This document shows, in pieces, positions 1 through 7,538 of a stretch of DNA of 34,235 nt; the stretch's first letter is position 1; each line of letters starts with the position of its first letter. Under the pieces are notes generated by a model that saw only the letters and a program-made list of their open reading frames with translations, was not told the DNA's origin and searched no databases. The stretch is taken from the NCBI RefSeq assembly GCF_003254465.1, contig NZ_QDFI01000047.1, positions 1 to 34,235 on the forward strand. The letters run 5' to 3'. Both the position numbers and the translations under genes were made by a program. This DNA is from Meridianimarinicoccus zhengii (GTDB lineage Bacteria; Pseudomonadota; Alphaproteobacteria; Rhodobacterales; Rhodobacteraceae).

Positions 1-158
1 TGGCACGGGACTTCGACCGTCAGGTCGCTGAGCTCCAAGTCCTGATTGCCGTCCTGAACGGCTACACCGCGCTCGGCATACCCGTCACAGAGGCCGTGGG
101 ATAAGTCTGTCCGGGGAAAGGGGAACCTCGGCCATCAGCCGATTTGTGCAACAGAGCC
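1..158 (+). mobile_element. Right end of an IS5-type insertion sequence, partial
   Basis: The window opens inside an IS element. It holds the last 33 codons of a transposase (3-104) and then about 54 bases ending in a terminal inverted repeat at about 141-158. That terminus, read inward, begins GGCTCTGTTGCACAAATC, which I recognise as the terminus of IS5-type elements common in Rhodobacterales. The left part of the element lies outside the window, so its completeness cannot be judged. The family assignment rests on the terminus and the short C-terminal peptide only. Confidence 0.6.
3..104 (+). CDS. IS5-family transposase, C-terminal fragment (cut by window edge)
   Basis: An open frame enters from the left edge and stops at TAA 102-104, giving 33 residues that begin ARDFDRQVAELQVL and end TALGIPVTEAVG. 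This matches the C-terminal tail typical of IS5-type DDE transposases, which carry a 'MARD-DRQ-AE' segment and a closing 'ALG-P' stretch. The catalytic residues lie outside the window. The short distance to the inverted repeat at 158 fits the end of an IS gene. Confidence 0.55.
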   Translation, partial: ARDFDRQVAELQVLIAVLNGYTALGIPVTEAVG

Positions 159-568
159 AATCCCGGGCCACTTCTCAGGGGAAATCAACACCATCATCAG
201 CGCCGATCCCAAGACAGAATTCCTGTCATTGAAAAGCACCGGTGCGATGTATACAATATGTGTTTAGTTCGTTTGTGTTTGGTTCATCTCGAAAGCCGGA
301 CTTGACGACATCCGGCAGGGACAGTTTCGACGGCGACATCAGCTTGGCATCAAATTATGGCCGTGGCATTCAAGAACGATAGGAGCGTTGGATTGCGATC
401 ATCGAACAGGAACCAATCCTACGCCCGCGCCGGGTCGCCTGTCACGACCGGGCAGCAGCGACTGTTCGGGCGGATCGACGATGACCTGTGCCCGTCGCAC
501 CGAAACCGGACGCGGTGCGCGGGGTCATTGTGCCCGCCGCCCGTTTTTCGGTTTCAGCGGTTAGTGTG
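159..568. other. Intergenic region upstream of the GntR regulator
   Basis: About 410 bases between the IS end and the chosen GntR start. The open frames here are short and lack ribosome-binding sites. The notable site is TGTATACAA at 248-256, shared with the divergent promoter near 5900. The stretch from 488 could encode a 27-residue N-terminal extension of the regulator from a GTG, but that extension has no family-like sequence. Confidence 0.5.
248..256 (+). promoter_or_regulatory. Candidate GntR operator TGTATACAA (copy 1)
   Basis: The 9-mer has the palindromic core GTATAC, the sort of short inverted repeat bound by FCD-type GntR regulators. An identical 9-mer occurs at 5897-5905, in the divergent promoter region of the catabolic and transport genes. 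Its place 313 bases upstream of the regulator start would suit autoregulation from a distal promoter. Regulation is inferred; only the shared sequence is seen. Confidence 0.4.
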
Positions 569-1231
569 ATGTCGATTGCAGCCGACGAACGTGAAGGCAG
601 CATCGCGCACAGCGCCCTGTCGGATCGCGTCCACACGCGGTTGACCGAACTCATTCGCAATCGGTCTCTGGCCAGCGGGCAAGTCATCATCGAAATGCGG
701 CTGGCCCAACAACTCGGCGTGTCGCGAACCCCGCTTCGCGAGGCACTCCAGCGCCTTGAAGGCGAAGGGATGATCCAGAAGAACTCCGGCCGCTCTTACA
801 TGGTGCGCAGCGTGGATCTTCAGGAGTATCTACAAAGTCTGAAAATGCGCCTGATCGTGGAACCGGAGGCGGGCGCACTGGCCATCGGTCGCATTCCCCC
901 AGCCGAACTGTTGGCGGTTCGCCGCGAGATGGCGTACCTGAACGAACACAGGGACGAACACTCGGAAGCGCACTGGGATTCCGACGATCGGCTTCACCGG
1001 CTTTTTGGACGCCATTGCGGGAACGCCGTCATGTTCGGCATTGTCGAACGGCTCCGCGTGACGACGCGCTTGTACGAGATTACGGATATCCATGCACGCG
1101 TGGCGTCGGATTTTGCAGAACATTCGGCAATTCTCGATGCTCTGGAGTCAGGAAATCGCGACGACACACGTCATGCGGTGGCCGCGCACATCCGCAGTTT
1201 GATTGCCTACTCTTTGGACCAGATAAGCTGA
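569..1231 (+). CDS. GntR-family transcriptional regulator, FCD subfamily
   Basis: A 220-residue one-component regulator, normal length for the FCD (FadR-like) group. The N-terminal winged helix is clear: IIEMRLAQQLGVSRTPLREA is the characteristic recognition segment, followed by an 'LE-EGMI' wing. The C-terminal all-helical FCD domain carries the usual Asp/His-rich ligand and metal pocket (DDRLHRLF, then EHSAIL, then AVAAHIRS). I chose the ATG at 569 because the family begins just before the helix that precedes the HTH; a GTG at 488 would add 27 unlike residues. No strong Shine-Dalgarno is visible. It is convergent with the cupin gene (17-base gap). It probably senses an acid or amino-acid-like substrate or intermediate of the adjacent pathway and represses both flanking operons through the TGTATACAA sites; that role is inferred from position. 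Confidence 0.88.
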   Translation: MSIAADEREGSIAHSALSDRVHTRLTELIRNRSLASGQVIIEMRLAQQLGVSRTPLREALQRLEGEGMIQKNSGRSYMVRSVDLQEYLQSLKMRLIVEPEAGALAIGRIPPAELLAVRREMAYLNEHRDEHSEAHWDSDDRLHRLFGRHCGNAVMFGIVERLRVTTRLYEITDIHARVASDFAEHSAILDALESGNRDDTRHAVAAHIRSLIAYSLDQIS

Positions 1232-1248
1232 CCCGGCGCGCGGCGGTA

Positions 1249-1998
1249 TCAGCCGTGCAGCGGATCGCGGTTCCAGTTCTTGTAGATCAGGTAGCGCGCT
1301 TGGCCGTGACCGATCGCGCCGAACCACTGCGGGCAGAACGGCCCCATCCAGATCGCATCCCCGGTATCGACGGGGAACCAGGCGTCCTCCAACCGGTAAA
1401 TCCCGCCGCCGTTCAGCAGGATTAGACCGTGTTCCATGAAATGCGTCTCGACGTAGGGCAGGCTCGCACCGGGGGCGAAATCCATCACGTTGATTTCCAT
1501 GTCGAACGCGGTGCCTTCCGGCAACAGTTTCTGTAGCATCAGCCGCGCGTCGCCCTTCATGGGGGTGGCCGTCACCGCGGGGATCGCGCCGAAGAAAGGG
1601 GCAGGAGCCGCGATATCCGCCACCCCGCGGTAGCGCCGTTCGAGAACGATCATTGCGGCACCTGCGGTCAGATCCAGGCGACTTGCGCACCCAGCGGGCA
1701 AAAAGGCGTAGCCTTCGTCACCCAACACCTGCGTCGGTGCATCGTCGACCCCGATACGGACAGTCCCGTCCTGCCGAAGAACGAAACGCTCGACGTCTTC
1801 GGCCGGTCCGGGAATGGTCGTCGTCCGATCCGCCGTCACGAGGAACAGCGCGAAATCGGCACCCAGCGCGGGTGTGACAAGGTGGACCAATCCGCACTCC
1901 GGCCAAAGTGGCAGGGTAACCCGTTCGTGGCTATCCTGACTGATGACGGCATAGCGGCGTCCAAAGGCGGAGCGCGTTTCCCCGAAGCTCGTTCTCAT
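1249..1998 (-). CDS. (S)-ureidoglycine aminohydrolase-like bicupin
   Basis: A 249-residue two-domain cupin closely resembling (S)-ureidoglycine aminohydrolase (AllE/UGHY), which hydrolyses the aminal nitrogen of ureidoglycine to release ammonia. The C-terminal cupin keeps the family's metal ligands: E184, H186, H190 and Q224 in VETHFMEHG and CPQWF. The closing YLIYKNWNRDP matches the family's substrate-binding tail. It starts at ATG 1998, overlapping the DapA-like stop by ATGA, and is the last gene of a five-gene minus-strand operon. No allantoinase or allantoate amidohydrolase is nearby, so the physiological substrate is probably not allantoin-derived. Inference: it may deaminate an aminal or similar product of the oxidases upstream. 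Family assignment is firm, exact reaction is not. Confidence 0.8.
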   Translation of the reverse strand: MRTSFGETRSAFGRRYAVISQDSHERVTLPLWPECGLVHLVTPALGADFALFLVTADRTTTIPGPAEDVERFVLRQDGTVRIGVDDAPTQVLGDEGYAFLPAGCASRLDLTAGAAMIVLERRYRGVADIAAPAPFFGAIPAVTATPMKGDARLMLQKLLPEGTAFDMEINVMDFAPGASLPYVETHFMEHGLILLNGGGIYRLEDAWFPVDTGDAIWMGPFCPQWFGAIGHGQARYLIYKNWNRDPLHG

Positions 1999-2957
1999 CG
2001 CGACGTGTCCTCGTTCTTTGTAATTGCGCGACAGAGCGCATCGCGTTCTCCCGGCAGCAACTGCCGCATCGGGCGTTTCACCCGGTCCGACCCAATCCGA
2101 CCCAGAATCTTCAGCCCCGCCTTCAGACGCGCCGTCGCAAGGTATCCGGGCGCGCGGCGATATATCTCGGCAGCCAGCGGATAGATCCCTTCGTGCAGTT
2201 GCCGCGCGAGCTGCCAGTTCTGCGTCTTGGCGGCATCGAACAATCCCGTCACCTGACCGGGAAAAAGCGCGGCGAGCGACACCTGACTGCCGTCGGTGCC
2301 AACCTGGTAGCACGCCATCAGATGTTCATCGCCCGATGCCATGACCGCGACGCCGGGCCGTTCAACCTTGATCCGCCGCCACAGTTCTTCATAGGCCGCG
2401 ACGTCCCATGCGCCTTCCTTGATCCCCGCGACCGCGTCCAGGCTGCAAAGGCGCGACAAGAGTTGCGCGCTGTAGGACAGATGGCCCCAACCAAGAGGCG
2501 CTTTGTACAGCACAAGCGGCAAACCACTGGCCGCGGCAATGGCACTGTGATGCTCTATCACGATGGTGTCATCTAGCCCCATTGCCCAGTGGTTGGGCGG
2601 AAAGACCAGAATGGCGTCGGCACCGCTCTCGGCTGCGGCAACGGCATCCGACACGGCGGCCGCAGTACTTTCCGCCGTCACCCCGGCCGTGATGAAGCAC
2701 CCGGAAGGAACGACGTCGAGGACGATGTCGAGGACGCGGCGGCGTTCTTCGGCTGACAACAGATGCCCCTCGCCCGCGTGGCCGTTGACCAGAAGGCCCC
2801 GGACAGCCGGCGCTTCCGATACCGCGGTGACGTGACGGGCAAGATCGGCCTCGTGTATCTCGCCGTCCTCGGACATGGGGCAGACGGTTGCAGCGTGGAC
2901 GCCGGTCAGGGCGGCGATATCCGGCATGTGGGCCGGGGAGGGCGTGAGTATGGTCAA
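1995..2957 (-). CDS. DapA-like (dihydrodipicolinate synthase family) lyase/deaminase
   Basis: A class I aldolase-fold enzyme of about 320 residues. The Schiff-base lysine is K180 in GIKEG and the partner tyrosine lies in LVLYKAP, as in DHDPS/NAL enzymes. The family includes delta1-pyrroline-4-hydroxy-2-carboxylate deaminase, which in hydroxyproline operons sits beside a three-subunit oxidase like the one upstream here. I chose the TTG at 2957 because it overlaps the stop of the preceding gene (TTGA), matching the 4-base overlaps elsewhere in the operon; an ATG at 2927 is the alternative. The 3' end overlaps the cupin start. The lack of the usual RTG after the tyrosine motif argues against true lysine biosynthesis. 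Substrate unknown. Confidence 0.83.
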   Translation of the reverse strand: MTILTPSPAHMPDIAALTGVHAATVCPMSEDGEIHEADLARHVTAVSEAPAVRGLLVNGHAGEGHLLSAEERRRVLDIVLDVVPSGCFITAGVTAESTAAAVSDAVAAAESGADAILVFPPNHWAMGLDDTIVIEHHSAIAAASGLPLVLYKAPLGWGHLSYSAQLLSRLCSLDAVAGIKEGAWDVAAYEELWRRIKVERPGVAVMASGDEHLMACYQVGTDGSQVSLAALFPGQVTGLFDAAKTQNWQLARQLHEGIYPLAAEIYRRAPGYLATARLKAGLKILGRIGSDRVKRPMRQLLPGERDALCRAITKNEDTSR

Positions 2958-4105
2958 TGCTCGGTTCCATTCTTTGTGAAATCGGTCGCGGCTGGCATGT
3001 CCTGCACCAGAAGCCTGTCGATCGGGAAAAGCGGCATGTCCGGGACCTGCCCGAGGATCGCTTGTACAAGGCAGTGCGCGATGTAGGGCGCGCTCGTATA
3101 TCCCGAATGTACCGATCCGCTGACCCACGCACCGGGAACCCCCGGCACAGGACCGACGGCAGGGAGTGCATCGGCCGTCTCAGCCTCGAACCCGGTCCAG
3201 CTTCGGACCAGCCGCGTGGCGCGCAGGGCGGGGATGGCGTGCACCGCAAGGCGTGCGTTACCGACGGTGCTTTCGTGGGTCGTTGTGTGATGCCCCGTGT
3301 CGCGCGACCCTGTCCCTTGCCAGCCACCGCCGATCACGACCGTCCCATGCGGGAACTGTTTGAGAGACAGCAGACCGCTGGCGATGCCGACCACAGTGCG
3401 CATCACCGGTGTCGTTCGTTCGGTGACGGACAGCTGATTCACAAGGGTCCTGATCGGCAGGTGTATGCCCAGCCACGCCAGCATGGGTTCGATCCATACG
3501 CCGCCGGTCAGCACGACCTGCCGCGCTGCCACGACCCCGGTTCGGGTCCGCACCGAGAAGCCGGTACCTGTGGGGTCCAGACCCTCCACGGGCGTGTATT
3601 CTCGCAGCGCCACCTCCGCCTCCAACAGCGCACGGCGATAGGCCACTCCGGTCAGGTAGGCATTGGCGTAGCCGTCGATCGTGCAATGACTGGCCATGCG
3701 CAGGCTCGGGTTCAGGCCCGGTTCGATCCGCGTCGCTTCGGCCGACGACACGAGGCGGATCGGTGCCCCGGCCGTGCGGCGTGCCGCAGCCCGTTCCGCC
3801 AGAAGCTGCTCTTCGGCTTCGGTAAAAGCTAGCGATAAACCGTCGCACGCGACGACACCCACATCGTGCCCCAGCCACTCCGGTGCGCGTACCCACATGT
3901 CATGGGCCTTCAACGCATACGGGATCAGCGCTGCGCGGGTCATCTGCATGGTCAGCGTGCCAGCGTTGGTTCCCGAAGCTTCCCGTGCAAGCGCGCCCTT
4001 GTCCAGCAGAACAACGTCCATTCCTGCGCGTGCCGCGAACAACGCGACGCTGGCACCGTGGATGCCACCACCGATGACGGCAAGATCGTGGGTGATGAAG
4101 GTCAT
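2954..4105 (-). CDS. FAD-dependent amine/amino-acid oxidase (DAO, HcnC-like subunit)
   Basis: A 383-residue DAO-superfamily flavoprotein. The N-terminal dinucleotide-binding motif GGGIHGAS (residues 12-19) with a following acidic end (VVLLDKG) marks the FAD site. The C-terminal GPVPGVPGAWVSGSVHSGYT segment is the usual second flavin contact. Such proteins oxidise secondary amines or D-amino acids and, with an HcnB-like and an HcnA-like subunit, form the heterotrimer of hydrogen cyanide synthase, opine oxidases and D-hydroxyproline dehydrogenase. Here it overlaps the HcnB-like gene by ATGA, so a heterotrimer is likely. An operon function in HCN synthesis is unlikely because of the DapA-like and transport genes. 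Confidence 0.83.
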   Translation of the reverse strand: MTFITHDLAVIGGGIHGASVALFAARAGMDVVLLDKGALAREASGTNAGTLTMQMTRAALIPYALKAHDMWVRAPEWLGHDVGVVACDGLSLAFTEAEEQLLAERAAARRTAGAPIRLVSSAEATRIEPGLNPSLRMASHCTIDGYANAYLTGVAYRRALLEAEVALREYTPVEGLDPTGTGFSVRTRTGVVAARQVVLTGGVWIEPMLAWLGIHLPIRTLVNQLSVTERTTPVMRTVVGIASGLLSLKQFPHGTVVIGGGWQGTGSRDTGHHTTTHESTVGNARLAVHAIPALRATRLVRSWTGFEAETADALPAVGPVPGVPGAWVSGSVHSGYTSAPYIAHCLVQAILGQVPDMPLFPIDRLLVQDMPAATDFTKNGTEH

Positions 4106-5508
4106 AGAGGTGCCGGCTTCGGCACGGGGATGTCCGAATACGCGAACGTCCCGATCAATTGTGCCATCTCGACGGGCCGCACGGGCGCGCGCGGCGTCAG
4201 TCGCAAGTCGCGCCCGGCGTCAACGGCCAGCCTCCGCAACACCCCGGCCGCATTGAGCGCGCACATCCGCCCCTGGCAGGGTCCCATGCCCAGCCGGGTG
4301 AAATGCTTGAGCTGGTTCAGATCGCACGCACCATCGCCCGATGCGGCGCGAATCTGGTCGACTGTCACGTCCTCGCACCGGCAGATCACCGTATCGCCCC
4401 GGATGTCCTGCAGCGAGTCCTCGGGAAACTGCATCAGCCGGCAGGACGCGTCCGCGAACCGCATCAGGCGCTTCAGTTGTCCGCGCGCATGTCGCGACGC
4501 GCGGGCGAAATCGGCGGCGCTGAGCGCCCCATGGTCGTGCGCCGCCGCAAGACCGGCGATCCGCCCCTGTGCCGCCGACGGAAAAGCACCGTGGACGCCG
4601 GCACCGTCCCCCGCCACGTACAGGCCGGGCACGGAACTACGGCGATCTGCATCGCACAATGTTCGGTACCCGCCACGCAAGGCATCGGCAACCTGCGCCG
4701 CGCCGAGCAGACGATGGATTTCATCGGCCGGGGTCAGCCCGTTCCCGACATAAAGCGTGTCGGCCGCAAGACGCGTTTCCTGCCCGCTCGCCCTGTCGCG
4801 GACGATCACCGCGTCCAAGGTATCGTCTCCCAGCGCGCGCACGATGTCTGCGCCATGCAGGATCGGCACGCGGGCTGCCACGATCCGGGCCATCCATTTC
4901 AGACCTGTCAGCAGCAACCCCGGCGCGGCTGCAAATCCTGACACAGCGGAAAGCCAGTCCCCCCGGCCATTCAGGTCCACGATGGCGCGCGGGGGGACAC
5001 CCATCGCGCAAGCCTTGGCCGCGACGGCGATCAGAAGCGGCCCTTGCCCGGCGACAATGATGTTGCGGCCGGCAAGTCGGCCTTCGGCTTTCATCATGGC
5101 CGTCGCGGCAGCTAGCCCGAACACGCCGGGCGTTGTCCAGCCCGCGAAGGGGCGGACCCGTTCCGTCGCGCCGGTGGCCAGAACCAGCCGCGGTGCCTGG
5201 AAACGGGTCGCGCCACGTTCGGATACACAGGACAGGCAAAATCCCGGAACGGCGTCCCACACCTGGGTGCCGGTACGCACTTGCACGCCGGACGCGTCCA
5301 GACGGCCGCGCAGGTCGCGGCCACGCGTCTGATCGGCGTCGGAGCGGGTCCGGGCCGCGTGCGTCCGTGGCGCGCGCCAGACCTGGCCGCCTGCCGCTGG
5401 CGCTTCGTCAAGCAGCACGACCCTTAGCCCGGCGTGATCGGCCGCAAGCGCGGCCTCGGCCCCCGCCGGGCCGGCCCCAAGCACCAGAAGGTCCGCAAAC
5501 TCGGTCAT
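4102..5508 (-). CDS. FAD/NAD(P)-binding oxidoreductase with C-terminal [2Fe-2S] domain (HcnB-like subunit)
   Basis: A 468-residue pyridine-nucleotide-disulfide-type flavoprotein. GAGPAG at residues 11-16 binds FAD and ATGATERVRPF is typical of HcnB and opine-oxidase A subunits. The C-terminal BFD-like domain holds four cysteines, C376, C378, C411 and C416, in CRCED and PCQGRMC, the pattern of a [2Fe-2S] cluster. It passes electrons between the DAO-type subunit and an acceptor. Both ends overlap neighbours by four bases, so it is translationally coupled to the small ferredoxin-like subunit and to the oxidase. The set equals the subunits of D-hydroxyproline dehydrogenase or octopine/nopaline oxidase; the substrate cannot be read from sequence. 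Confidence 0.84.
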   Translation of the reverse strand: MTEFADLLVLGAGPAGAEAALAADHAGLRVVLLDEAPAAGGQVWRAPRTHAARTRSDADQTRGRDLRGRLDASGVQVRTGTQVWDAVPGFCLSCVSERGATRFQAPRLVLATGATERVRPFAGWTTPGVFGLAAATAMMKAEGRLAGRNIIVAGQGPLLIAVAAKACAMGVPPRAIVDLNGRGDWLSAVSGFAAAPGLLLTGLKWMARIVAARVPILHGADIVRALGDDTLDAVIVRDRASGQETRLAADTLYVGNGLTPADEIHRLLGAAQVADALRGGYRTLCDADRRSSVPGLYVAGDGAGVHGAFPSAAQGRIAGLAAAHDHGALSAADFARASRHARGQLKRLMRFADASCRLMQFPEDSLQDIRGDTVICRCEDVTVDQIRAASGDGACDLNQLKHFTRLGMGPCQGRMCALNAAGVLRRLAVDAGRDLRLTPRAPVRPVEMAQLIGTFAYSDIPVPKPAPL

Positions 5509-5867
5509 GAAATCCCCGATTCGACAGTCTTGCCGCCTGCATCGGTCGCAGTCGTGCTCGAATTTTCGGCAACGCCGCCCATTCCTGCGCCTTCAAGACG
5601 AATCTCCATGCCGTCATGAACTTCGGTCTGGCACGCGCGGCGGATCGTGCCGTCGATCATGATCGCGCACTCCTGGCACGCCCCCACCATGCAGAAGGCG
5701 CCACGCGGCGCATCCGCGTTGGGACTGCGACGCATCTGATAGAATCCAGCCATCAAGAGTGCCCCCGCGACGGTCTGGCCAGGCAGACACGGCAGACTGC
5801 GGCCGTTGACCCGCACCGTGATCGTGCCGCTGGACAGGTCTTTGTTCGGGGGGGTGGTTTCGGGCAT
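5505..5867 (-). CDS. Small [2Fe-2S] subunit of a three-subunit amine oxidase (HcnA-like)
   Basis: A 120-residue ferredoxin-like protein with a C-x4-C-x2-C-x11-C pattern (C59, C64, C67, C79) in GAFCMVGACQECAIMIDG, the binding site of a plant-type [2Fe-2S] cluster. The preceding 'PRGAFCMVG' is typical of HcnA and opine-oxidase small subunits. It is the first gene of the minus-strand catabolic operon and overlaps the HcnB-like gene by ATGA. The ATG at 5867 was chosen because homologous proteins begin close before the beta-strand 'ITVRVNG'; the longer open frame to 6101 would run back across the divergent promoter into the transporter gene. The ribosome-binding site is weak. Confidence 0.82.
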   Translation of the reverse strand: MPETTPPNKDLSSGTITVRVNGRSLPCLPGQTVAGALLMAGFYQMRRSPNADAPRGAFCMVGACQECAIMIDGTIRRACQTEVHDGMEIRLEGAGMGGVAENSSTTATDAGGKTVESGIS

Positions 5868-5896
5868 CCGAGAAAGTTCTTTACTTGTGTTATATG

Positions 5897-5905
5897 TGTA
5901 TACAA
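5897..5905 (+). promoter_or_regulatory. Candidate GntR operator TGTATACAA (copy 2) in the divergent promoter
   Basis: This 9-mer, identical to that at 248-256, lies in the 112-base region between the divergent starts of the [2Fe-2S] subunit (5867) and the binding protein (5980). The flanking TTATATGTGTATACAAAC is clearly more AT-rich than its surroundings and could hold overlapping -10 elements for both directions. One bound regulator here would control transport and catabolism together. The operator role is inferred. Confidence 0.45.
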
Positions 5906-5979
5906 ACTGAGTGCGGTTCTTACAAGGCTGTTTGCCGGACCCAAGAAGCACTGCAGACACACCAAGAGGGAAACAGAAA

Positions 5980-6798
5980 ATGACGACATTTCTGAAGCGC
6001 GCGGTACTGACTGGTGCCGCTCTCGCGATGGCGGCGACGGTCGCAATGACCGGGCCGGCGCAGGCCCGGTCACTGGACGAAATCCTGTCCTCCGGAACCA
6101 TCAGGGTGGGTGTGAACCCGACGCTGCCGCCCCTGGGACTTTATGACGAGCAAAACAGGATCACGGGTTTCGATGTCGATTTCTCGCAGGCGATCGCCGA
6201 CATGCTCGGTGTGGAACTGGAGATCGTTCAGGTCGGTTCGCCTGACCGCATACCGTTCGTGTCCACCGGCAAGATCGACATGGTCATGGGGGCGATGACG
6301 CGGACACCCGAGCGCGCCAAGATCATCGATTTCACCATCCCCGTGCACACCGAGGTGTTCGGCGTGCTGACCACCGAGGACAAGGACTTCACGGATTGGC
6401 GCGAGCTGGACAGCGCGGATGTGACGATGGTGCAGGTGCGTGGGACAACTCCCGTGCAGTTCATCGCCGAGAATCTGCCGAACGCCGAAGTCCTTCTGCT
6501 GGACAACTACCCCGATGTGATCCGCGCCATAGCGCAAGGCCGCGGCGACGCGATGCTGGATGTGGTCGATTTCGTCGGCGAACACATGAACAAGCACGAT
6601 GTGGCGTGGAAGGTCGTCGAAACGCCCGTGGACGTCTACTACTGCTCGCTTGGCGTCGCAAAGAACAGCGCGAACCTGAAAGACTGGCTGAACGTCGCGA
6701 TCTTTGAACTGCACCGCGACGGCGTGGTCGACGACTTGTGGATGAAGTGGTTCGAGCGCCCGATGCTCACCGACGTCGACATGTCGCCCTGGTTCTGA
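5980..6798 (+). CDS. Periplasmic amino-acid-type ABC transporter substrate-binding protein (SBP_bac_3)
   Basis: A 272-residue cluster-3 binding protein. The first about 29 residues form a Sec signal peptide: a charged start (MTTFLKR), a hydrophobic core and cleavage after AQA. The mature protein opens with IRVGVNPTLPPLGLYDEQN, followed by ITGFDVDF, the ligand-lobe signature of polar amino acid binding proteins. MVMGAMTRTPERAKIIDFT is the hinge signature of the family. The ATG at 5980 is preceded by AGAGGG at 5965-5970. It heads a plus-strand operon of two permeases, an ATPase and two hydrolases. The ligand is probably a small amino acid or amine-acid, by family; the exact one is unknown. Confidence 0.9.
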   Translation: MTTFLKRAVLTGAALAMAATVAMTGPAQARSLDEILSSGTIRVGVNPTLPPLGLYDEQNRITGFDVDFSQAIADMLGVELEIVQVGSPDRIPFVSTGKIDMVMGAMTRTPERAKIIDFTIPVHTEVFGVLTTEDKDFTDWRELDSADVTMVQVRGTTPVQFIAENLPNAEVLLLDNYPDVIRAIAQGRGDAMLDVVDFVGEHMNKHDVAWKVVETPVDVYYCSLGVAKNSANLKDWLNVAIFELHRDGVVDDLWMKWFERPMLTDVDMSPWF

Positions 6799-6817
6799 TC
6801 CAGCGCTTTTCCACAAG

Positions 6818-6847
6818 GCCGGACGCGGTGACCCCGTCGCGTCCGGC
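6818..6847 (+). promoter_or_regulatory. Intercistronic stem-loop between binding protein and permease genes
   Basis: GCCGGACGCG (6818-6827) and CGCGTCCGGC (6838-6847) form a perfect 10-bp stem with a 10-base loop, 20 bases after the binding-protein stop. There is no T-run after it, so it is better read as a mRNA-stabilising or partial-termination hairpin that keeps the binding protein more abundant than the membrane components, as in other ABC operons. Function inferred from position. Confidence 0.6.
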
Positions 6848-6863
6848 GGCTTGAGGCTGACAT

Positions 6864-7538
6864 ATGGACTACACTCTTCAGTATGGTCAAATCTGGCCAT
6901 ATGTCCCGTACATCGTGTCGGGCGCTTGGCTGAGCCTGCAGATCGCGTTCCTCGCGTTTTGCGGCGGCCTTCTGATCGGCACGGTCTGCGCCGCGATCAA
7001 GACATTCGGCGGCAGGCTGACCCGGTGGCTGGTTAATGCCTACGTCGTCTTCTTCATGAACACGCCACAGCTCGTGCAGATATTCTTTCTCTACTTCGCC
7101 TTGCCGGACATCGGGATCCTGCTGTCCTCATATATGGCGGTTCTGGTCGGCATGACGCTGAACGCCGGGGCCTATCTGACCGAGATTCAGCGCGCGGGTT
7201 TCGAATCCCGCCGCCAGAGCGAGATGGAGGCCGCCGAGGTTCTGGGGTTCACCCGCTTGCAGCAGATCCGATATGTGATCCTGCCCCACGTCGCCAAGGT
7301 GCTGTTCCCGCCCCTGTCGAACCACTACATCCTGATGACGCTGGGCACGTCAATGGCCGCCATTTTCGGCGTGGAAGAACTGACGGGCCGCGCCTTCAAC
7401 GTGAACGCGGAAACGTTCCGCTCTCTCGAGGTGTTTTCTGTCGTTGCGGTCGTCTATGTCGCCGCAACGCTGTTCGCGTCGGTCGTGCTGGCGTTCTTCG
7501 GGCGCGTCGCGTTCCGGACGAAGATGCGGATCGTGTGA
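6864..7538 (+). CDS. Amino-acid ABC transporter permease (first of pair)
   Basis: A 224-residue integral membrane protein of the His/Glu/Gln/Arg/opine permease family. Several hydrophobic helices are visible (about 14-40, 52-75, 84-105, 150-170, 188-215). The coupling helix that contacts the ATPase is the 'EAA' segment: SEMEAAEVLGFTRLQQIRYV. The early SGAWLSLQIAF matches the 'G...TL' start of the family. The ATG at 6864 follows the stem-loop by 16 bases. The stop overlaps the next gene by one base (TGATG), indicating coupled translation with its partner permease. Confidence 0.88.
   Translation: MDYTLQYGQIWPYVPYIVSGAWLSLQIAFLAFCGGLLIGTVCAAIKTFGGRLTRWLVNAYVVFFMNTPQLVQIFFLYFALPDIGILLSSYMAVLVGMTLNAGAYLTEIQRAGFESRRQSEMEAAEVLGFTRLQQIRYVILPHVAKVLFPPLSNHYILMTLGTSMAAIFGVEELTGRAFNVNAETFRSLEVFSVVAVVYVAATLFASVVLAFFGRVAFRTKMRIV

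Noticed and set aside
2954-5867. Hydrogen cyanide synthase (HcnABC) as literal function
   Set aside because: The subunits are of the HcnABC type, but the operon includes DapA-like and cupin enzymes and an amino-acid transporter, which fit catabolism of an amine or imino acid instead.
7190-7220. GGGTTTCGAATCCCG-like sequence resembling a tRNA T-arm
   Set aside because: It lies inside the intact first permease gene and no tRNA fold surrounds it.
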